NCBI GenBank assembly: GCA_958510875.1
Contig: OY294068.1
Span: forward strand, 153,858,388-153,922,387
DNA: 64,000 nucleotides
Direction of reading: 5' to 3'
Origin: Endomychus coccineus
Lineage: Eukaryota; Arthropoda; Insecta; Coleoptera; Endomychidae
Part shown: piece by piece, positions 56,770 through 64,000 of the stretch
Numbering within the stretch: the first letter of the stretch is position 1
Layout of the letters: each line of letters starts with the position of its first letter
The notes under the pieces: model-generated
Seen by the model: the letters and a program-made list of their open reading frames with translations, nothing else
What the model was told of the DNA's origin: nothing
Databases searched by the model: none
Made by a program: the position numbers and the translations under genes

Positions 56770-57560
56770 GAGAGGGACTGATAATAACTGTGGGGGTTTT
56801 TACACCCCCTGCCTTCCCGTCGTTAGACTCTAGACATTCTACGTAGTGCCCTCTCCTACTTAACAGCACGTCAACTGCCCGACAGAGACCTACGCCTATA
56901 TTGGAGAGGATACGGTCTTTTGAACCATCCGGGTCCCTTTCCCCCTGTCTACTCGTGTTAGGGTTATATTTTTATAACAGCTCCCGTTTGACGAGTCGCC
57001 GTCGACCTCGTATCATCGGTCTTCCACATATCGTTGCCTCGGCCGCGAATCAATTTCCCAGAAAGGCCTGGCATAAGAAGCACCGACACCGGACTTTATG
57101 AGTAGAGCCATGTGGTGCAGCATTCTACCCCCGCAGAGGCAGCTTTTGTTCACCCCCGGCGGAGTTACTTTAGGCGGACCCACTTCAGGCGGACCCAAAG
57201 TGGAGCTACTTGCTAAACTCATATAATGCCCCTTCTGGGCTATGGTCAATTCCACCTCCTCGTGTTACCTTTTTCACCAGGAACGTTTGACGAGTCACCG
57301 TTCGGCTTCGTTCAAATAGCCTACCGCATTGTCTACCAAGCCCGTGAATCCATTTCGACCAGAGAACTGGGATAGGAAGGCACAAAATCTTGGTTTTAGT
57401 GATGAACTGCATGTGGTGCACAGTTCACCGGATCTTAGGCATTGACCACGTTAGTTTCTCCCCGTAGGGTTTCTTATCTCGAGAACCACGAAAAGATGTT
57501 GCTTGCTGAATCTACTCCCGGCCTATCGCCAGACCAAATAGTTCTGTCTCGAGTATTGAG
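56770..57560. repeat. GC-rich repeat region of unknown identity
   Basis: Clearly richer in G and C than its surroundings. Two diverged copies of a block, CGTTTGACGAGTCGCCGT (56986) and CGTTTGACGAGTCACCGT (57284), are each followed by a CGTGAATC(A/C)ATTT-type segment and GCATGTGGTGCA-type sequence (57105, 57407). No protein family recognised. It could be the untranslated region of a retrotransposon. Confidence 0.6.
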
Positions 57561-58507
57561 AGGGACTGTAACCAAATCTCTGCCTTGTAATTCGAAGTGA
57601 TTAAACACCACGCAAATAGTGCTTTTTAGAAAAAATAATTTGTAAAGCTTCCATATTACGTAGATATTTTCCTAATAGAGGTGGGAATAAAACCCCGAAA
57701 AGTTCCCAATTGCCAAAAAATATTCCCTGCTCGTACATTGTGTCGGTCCTTCTCAATTTTCTCGTAAGCCGTGATTCGAACTCAATAGAAATCTTTGATC
57801 ATTTAAACCCTTCCAATGTTCGTTAAATTAAATTCTCACCTACAAAAATACCCGGAATTTTTAGCCACTCTCTTTAATTGTGAGAAAACGAACTTCTTCT
57901 TTGAAATTTTATTCTTCAGTAGTTATTAGTCCATTCAGAACGATCTCCTTATTGAACATTTACTTATAAAGTTAAGTGACATTCAACAAATTAATTATTC
58001 ATTTTGAAATTCTGTAGGTGGGTTCGTATGAGAGTAAGATGACAATTTTCTAGCAAATTATTCATGGTTGAGTGAAATGATTATGTTACACCCTAGACGG
58101 TAATTTCCACGTGAATTAATTCCAAATACTCTCGTAACATGATGTTTATTGACTCATCTTAATTGAATGAATGAATTATGTAGACGAATATTTCGAATAT
58201 GTTAAATGTACATAATAATTTACATCTTGTCTAAATCCCATTTAAACGTCTGATACATCAGTTGATCTTTGAAAAATTATCTGGAATTATTGAAAAAACG
58301 TTGGTTAATGTATATAAATAAATAATCTTATTGAATCAACATTTTGATGTCAACAGTCGGTCATTTCGAGATTGGACGTCACGTTCGAAAGAGGGGGTTG
58401 ACAGGTTCATTGACCGCATAGATATACTCTTTATCCGTGCGAAAAATACATTCAAAAAAGGTTTACACACGTCAAATTTAGTACTAAGCTACTAAGTCAC
58501 CAAAAAG
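57561..58507. other. no gene recognised
   Basis: AT-rich without coding potential or visible repeat structure. Confidence 0.45.
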
Positions 58508-59640
58508 CAGTGGCGGCTCGTGAGTTATGAAAGAGGGTGGGCACAAGAAAAAGTTATTTTTTAGACATAAGATCCATTCTCCTGTTTTTCTTGCTGGAAA
58601 AAAACATCTATGACTTAGTTGTCAAAATCCGGGATAGACTGGACGAACTACTTTTCTATTGATAGGACCGCCAATGCGTTCAGTCCTCAGTCGATCTTCT
58701 GATATTGTTTTTCTCAGAAAAGTTTTAATGCAACATCGTTCACATTCTGCTGTCGACATGGGCGTTGTACAAATAATATCCAACAGTTTGTATGTTCCCG
58801 TCAAAATCTTTTTTAGGTTGTTGTCTGTTATGAACCCTAAAAGTGGCATAATACCACCCATGTCACACATGTCATCGCGCTCATAAATTGTAGAAAGTTC
58901 ACTTTTTAATTTTACACTGTACATAGAATTAGATTTCACAGTTTCATCAAAATGTTTTTGTGGAAATGCATGTCTATAAGAATAAAATTTCTGAGAGTCA
59001 AATAATTTTGCTGCACTTAGATGATCCTCAAAATCAAGTCGGTCGCAAATTTGGGTTAAAATAGTGTCACATACTTCCTTTGCAATAACAGATGTCTCCA
59101 GCTGTCGTTTTTTATATATTTCTAACAGGTTCTTCATTATTGCGTTCTTGATTGTCATTGTCAGTAGAATTTCTAATTCGAATAATTTGCTGTTGGAATT
59201 GTTCAATCGCCTTTTTCAGTTGAGCACTGTCAAGCCCGTGCATTTGAGTCTGATTAAATAATATGTAGCATGATGAAATGAAATATTTCCAACCAGTAGA
59301 GACATTTCAGGCAATTCAAATGTTTCAATAAACCACTTGCTTCACTAATAGTAACTGAATCCATCCCATTTTCATCAATAATTTTGTCTAAGCATTCTTT
59401 GAAAGAATCCCGGTGTTCAAATAATGTGTTCACAGTTCGACTTTTGAAAATTCAGCATGTAGGAATAGCACGTGGTAAATTTGACTATTTCATCAAGAAT
59501 TACCGTTCGTTTTGGCGATATAGAAAAAAAACTTGAAAATGAATGCAAATTTGTAAAGAAAATTTTTACTTTCTTATTGCACTGTGCCGCTGGTTCAATG
59601 ATTGAATTAAATTGACGCACGTAGCATTGAATATATTGTG
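58508..59640 (-). mobile_element. hAT transposon with decayed transposase
   Basis: Begins with CAGTGGCGGCTCGTGAGTTA, the same terminal type as the hAT at 44734. The minus strand carries transposase pieces: KVKIFFTNLHSFSSFFSISP then KRTVILDEIVKFTTCYSY (about 59440-59590), a long middle part (59206 downward), and the C-terminal motif CTTPMSTAECERC directly fused to IKTFLRKTISEDRL, where the usual FSTLKR segment is partly lost. No opposite terminal repeat or 8-bp duplication was found. Confidence 0.75.
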
Positions 59641-60189
59641 CATGTGGAAATGTTTATTTGTTGACATTCGCTGGATGTGCGTATTTTTACTCAAGATACG
59701 CCGCTTTGTGCCCCAAACCGACGATATAAGAGCATAAGACGAAGATAGCCGTAGTTAACCGAGTCATACTTGAAATAGGTACACTTCAGAACGTTCCCCG
59801 GAACATAATAAAAGTTCAGTAAATGAAGCGTTTTCACTACGAAACTTGGCGATGGATTCAGAATTTGATGAAAGTTGGTGAGTAGGTTTGTACCTATATG
59901 GTATCCAGGATATGATATGTTGGAAGTATGGAGCCGCGCTCTTTCTATAATGCCGAGCTATTGGCTAAAAACCATTTGAGGTTAGAAAATAGTGAAACCG
60001 AGGTGAACACGTGTGAAATAAAAAACCATTTATGGGTTTTAGGATCAAAATTACCTTTTTTTACTCTTGTTGTTCTCGAAAAAATGCAATAATGGATAAA
60101 ATTTTGGCAAAAAGGGAAACAACAATTGAAATTCATAGTTGACAGTTTTTTGTTACTTGAAATGCACATATTTTTCCATTTCAGTTTTC

Positions 60190-61053
60190 ACCAAAATCAA
60201 CATTTACAGATCTGTAAATCTTTTAAAGAAAAAGTTATTACTTGAAAGCAGATAAGGGAAATTTCCTCGTAATTATGGGCAAAGAGGATTATTACAATTC
60301 GGTAAATACCTTATTAAAGGATGAACCTAATGAACAGATTACCAGAAATCCGTTATCAAAATGCGTTAAACTAGTCAATAATTCATTAAAATAGTTTACA
60401 ACTGTAATCTCCAATAATTTAAAATACTTTCAAATCCTCATCTTCCTAAACTCTATTGGTTACCTAATATTCATAAACCGGCGGGTAATTCCATGAAGTC
60501 AATCATTTCAAACATTAATTGTTCTACGCATGACATAGCAAAATGGTTAGTGAATTAGCAACTTCCAAGCCGCACCAAGTTTGTCTGTGGAAAATTCTTT
60601 GGAACTTATTGCAAAATTGTAAGATTTCAAACTTGAACCCGGTGATACTCTAGTTTCATTCGATGTTGTTTCACCATTTACAAATACGTCGATGAACATT
60701 CTGAAGAAATGGCTATCAAATATTAATATCCACCGAATACGTGATCCGTACATCTATATTCATGGAACAAAACTATTTCACTTTTACCAAAAATGGGCAA
60801 TCCACTCTCTCCTTTTTGGCCAATATTTTTCTGAGTGAACTTGAAACCTCCTCAAAATCAAAATTGAATCAAATCCCAAAAATTTGGTGTATATATTTTC
60901 GCGGTTACAAGTAAAGATTTTGATTTACATGGCTTTTTGAACACGCTTAATAGCCAATTTGATTCACTGACATATACTGTCGAAATAGAAACAGGTCAGC
61001 TTCCTTTCCGTGATATTAACATTATAAAAGATGGTAATCACTTGGATTTCGAC
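60190..61053 (+). mobile_element. Penelope-like element family 2, reverse transcriptase (segment 1)
   Basis: Encodes GNFLVIMGKEDYYNSVNTLL (about 60260-60320), PKLYWLPNIHKPAGNSMKSI (about 60440-60500) and VSFDVVSPFTNTSMNILKKW (about 60655-60715), standard blocks of Penelope-like reverse transcriptases. Frames are broken later. It is interrupted by the hAT MITE at 61054. Confidence 0.82.
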
Positions 61054-61733
61054 TAGAGATGCCACGAATATTCGGCTACCATTCGGTATTCGGCCTATTC
61101 GGCCACCTTATCATTATTCGGTATTCGGCCGAATACCCATTCAATACCGGATACCAAATTATGGAAAAAAAACTCATAATAAATATTACTCTGAACAATT
61201 TTTATTTTAATAAAAATTATCATATTTAATACCTAAAATCTATCAGTGGTAAGCTATGTATGATGAATGAAAACAATTTTTTCAGCATTTGTTGATAGCA
61301 AACGATTGCGCTTTCTCTAATAAATTATTCCTGCTTCCGAAAATAACCGCTCACTATATACACTGCTACCGGGAGATGATAAATAAATCTTAGTAAATTC
61401 TGCTAGGCTTGGATACTGTTTTGCGTTTTCTGACCACCACTTGTAAGGGTCTGCCGTCCGATCTAGGCGAACTAGGCAAACAGTTTAGTAATTTAATTTG
61501 ATGTAACAATCAACAAATAATACGCGTTGTGACAGGACCTACTCGATGAAACAAATACGCCCACGGCTTAGTTACCAAAAGCACTTCAATCATGCAGGTC
61601 GGAACCTGTCGTCCGTGAAATATACTAAGCGTCGCCGAATACTCGGCCGACGAATATTCGGCGCTTCGACCGAGATCCTTGCCGAAGATTCGGTATTCGG
61701 TATTTGGCTAAATCACTATTCGTGGCACCTTTA
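61054..61733. mobile_element. Non-autonomous hAT (680 bp) with perfect 8-bp target duplication
   Basis: Termini TAGAGATGCCACGAATATTC and, inverted, TAAAGGTGCCACGAATAGTG, followed by repeated CGGTATTCGG-type sequence. ATTTCGAC flanks both sides (61046-61053, 61734-61741). No transposase. Sits inside the Penelope-like element, whose reading resumes immediately after. Confidence 0.92.
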
Positions 61734-61741
61734 ATTTCGAC

Positions 61742-62690
61742 ATATAAAGAAGACCAACTCAAATAGGAATACTCCGGCGGATTCAGCTACACCATTTAGA
61801 TATAAAATAGCTTCATTCAATAGTCTAGTTCACAGATTATTGAACGTCCCTCTGAGCCAGCAAAATTATAACAACGAAGTTGAGAACAATCAACAAATTG
61901 AGTTGGACAATGGTTACCAGAAATCTTTATAAGAATAATTTAATTTATGAACAAAAAAGGAAATTAGAGCATAGCCAACTAACCAAAATAGAGCCATTAC
62001 CTTCGAATACTTCAATAAAATTCAAACGTTTCACTTATCATTCTTCAGTAATTAATAAATTCCATAGTTTCTTTTCTAAATTAGCAATACAACCAATTTA
62101 TAGATGTAAGAACAAGCTAAAACACCGTTTAGGCAACATCTCTGATAAAGTTTAGGATTTCGACAAATCCGGGATTTACAAAATCAATTGTGAGTCTTGT
62201 TCAAAATGCTATGTGGGTCAAACTAGAAGGAACATTTTATTCAACTCGTTATAAGGAACATATTGCTCAAATAAAAAAAAATGGTGAAAAATCAGCAGTA
62301 ACCGTCCATATTTTGGATACAGGTCACACCATTTCTCAAGAAAGTTTAGCACTTTCAAAACACAGTACAAGTAAATCTCTAGGTAATTTAGAAGGGGTGG
62401 AAATGTATGAACTTAAGAAGCAATTTATTAAATTCCGATTTATCTCTAGCTGAGGGTAACCCATTGTTTACATTATTATCCACAAATAGTATTCAAACAA
62501 AAACTTTTTGATTCATAATTTAGGTAACTCTGATGATGACTACTTGGTAGCGGAAAGGTCCTCAGTACCTCAATAATATTTTTAGTGGATGATGGTGATT
62601 ATTTCTTATCAATAGTGTTATAATATATCCACAGTGTGAACTCATTTATAGTTTATCGAAATCGGTATAATTATGGCGGTCTTTGGGGCC
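61742..62690 (+). mobile_element. Penelope-like element family 2, GIY-YIG region and 3' tail (segment 2)
   Basis: After connecting sequence, GIYKINCESCSKCYVGQTRR (62171-62230) is a clear GIY-YIG endonuclease start. The rest is frameshifted (TVHILDTGHTISQESLALSK). The tail contains CTGATGA, a short hairpin and GAAA (62530-62556), discussed as a ribozyme candidate, and the terminal ATTTTTAGTGGATGATGG segment. Confidence 0.82.
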
Positions 62691-63720
62691 GGAGATGACG
62701 ATTTTTTAGTCAAAATTTAAAAATTGAAAATAGCGACTGAGATAGCGGACGAGTTTAGTGATTATATATATTAATTTGTCATAATTTTCAGATGGGTATA
62801 TGTTAGTATTATGTTTTTACTAGTGATGATGCAAACATTATTTGTTGTGAGGGCACCTCATTTAGGATCAATGATCAATGAACAAACATTGATATGTCAT
62901 ATACAAAGTAGATTTATAATATTTTGATACTATCTTTTCAGTCATATACCTTCATGTTCTAACATGAACATAAGTTTTCAAATTTTGAAGCATATTATTG
63001 ATAAGCAAAGAAAATTAATCAAATACTTGACTACAAGGAATCGTAGAATGAATGCAAAGATTAACAATCTCAAAAATTCATTAAAACATCTTTGTTTCGA
63101 ACCACTCCAAGAAATAGCTATATTATTTCTGCCTAATTATTTGAGCATTTTGATATTTATAGATATATTTCTTCTGCAGCTTATTTAATTTTGATTAATG
63201 TGTCTATGTTAGTTGTTTTCCATATTATAATTAAATCTTCGCGGCATTATGAAGGATGTCGTTTTATTTATTAGGTCATGTATGATAATAATTTTGTAGT
63301 TGAATATACGTATTATTTAATAATTGCAGCTGTTAATAACTAAATATATCATTTAATGTGAGGTACAGTAATTCCAGTTAATTACATACTAAACTTTTCT
63401 ATGGATAAAATACAAAACAAGTTGCATATGGGTCCTTCATGGAAATATAACTGAATTTAATTCTATATCTTCAATGTAATTTTGTACATAATACTATTAT
63501 GTTTTGTTGCTGAATCATAAAAACCGATGAACGAGGGTTATAACTTAATAATTCGTGAAGTGCTCCATTTGAATCAATGTAAATTTTGCACGTTCTGGCC
63601 CCTTGTCACGTGGTCAGAATGATCTCTATCTCTGTCTAATATCAGGATGCAGTAGGTTTTTTGTCTCTCTTTCGTGTTGAAATCAGCGACTGAACAGAAA
63701 GAAGTTCGTATAACTATATA
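62691..63720. other. no gene recognised
   Basis: AT-rich; a lysine-rich open frame at 62964-63188 has no start context, splice support or recognised family. Confidence 0.45.
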
Positions 63721-63945
63721 GTCGTTCAATATTAATACAAAATAAATGATAAATATACTAATTTATTATTATCGTTCTATTCTATTACTCAAAATAATCG
63801 TTCAATATTAATACAAAATAAATGATAAATACATTAATTTATTATTATCGTTCTATTCTATTATTCAAAATAATCGTTCCATATTAATACAAAATAAATG
63901 ATAAATAACCTAATTCATTATATTCGTTCTATTCATTATATAATC
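63721..63945. repeat. Tandem repeat, 76-bp unit, three copies
   Basis: TCGTTCAATATTAATACAAA followed by ATAAATGATAAAT and TTATTATTATCGTTCTATTC recurs at about 63722, 63798 and 63874. The last copy is diverged. Confidence 0.9.
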
Positions 63946-64000
63946 GTAGCGAATACCACTCAAGCAAACGAAAATAATTGATTATACTAACGTCATTCGA

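Overview
This is a window of eukaryotic nuclear DNA, almost certainly from an insect. It is visibly AT-rich, its genes are split by GT-AG introns, and it is crowded with decayed transposable elements of types common in insects: Penelope-like elements, Jockey/CR1-group LINEs, hAT and Tc1/mariner transposons, a Ty3/gypsy remnant and foldback elements. The order cannot be fixed from the sequence alone. No CRISPR array, operon, rRNA gene or convincing tRNA gene is present.

The main gene is an otopetrin-family proton channel on the + strand. Nine exons (about 6142-33375) can be joined with matching intron phases. They run from the TM2-TM3 linker to the stop codon, and the first exons (N-terminus, TM1-TM2) lie upstream of the window. 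Its introns hold a mariner with long inverted repeats (10919-12863), a palindromic element (15710-16634), a head-to-head pair of Penelope-like copies with a hAT inserted at the junction (17031-20157), two related foldback elements (20571-22060, 27393-28776), a gypsy integrase remnant, a three-element nest (25450-28985) and a LINE split by a DNA transposon just before the last exon.

A second gene lies on the - strand, convergent with the first (37904-40213). Its last two visible exons have compatible phases, a stop codon and AATAAA signals. I do not recognise the protein. A 254-bp MITE with a perfect 8-bp target duplication sits about 9 bp from the predicted acceptor of the upstream exon, and a second MITE of the same family lies 1.5 kb away.

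From about 42 to 54 kb the window is almost all repeats: nested hATs (44222-46885), a 2-kb foldback with tandem repeats inside its arms (47863-49887), a mariner broken into inverted halves, LINE, Penelope and transposase pieces. On the - strand at 55583-55743 one exon encodes the end of TM7 and the cytoplasmic tail of a class B (secretin-family) GPCR, closest by eye to CRF/DH44-type receptors. The rest (56-64 kb) holds a transposase remnant, a GC-rich repeat I cannot identify, a hAT, and a Penelope-like element interrupted by a hAT MITE with an 8-bp duplication. No physiological link between the three host genes can be inferred.
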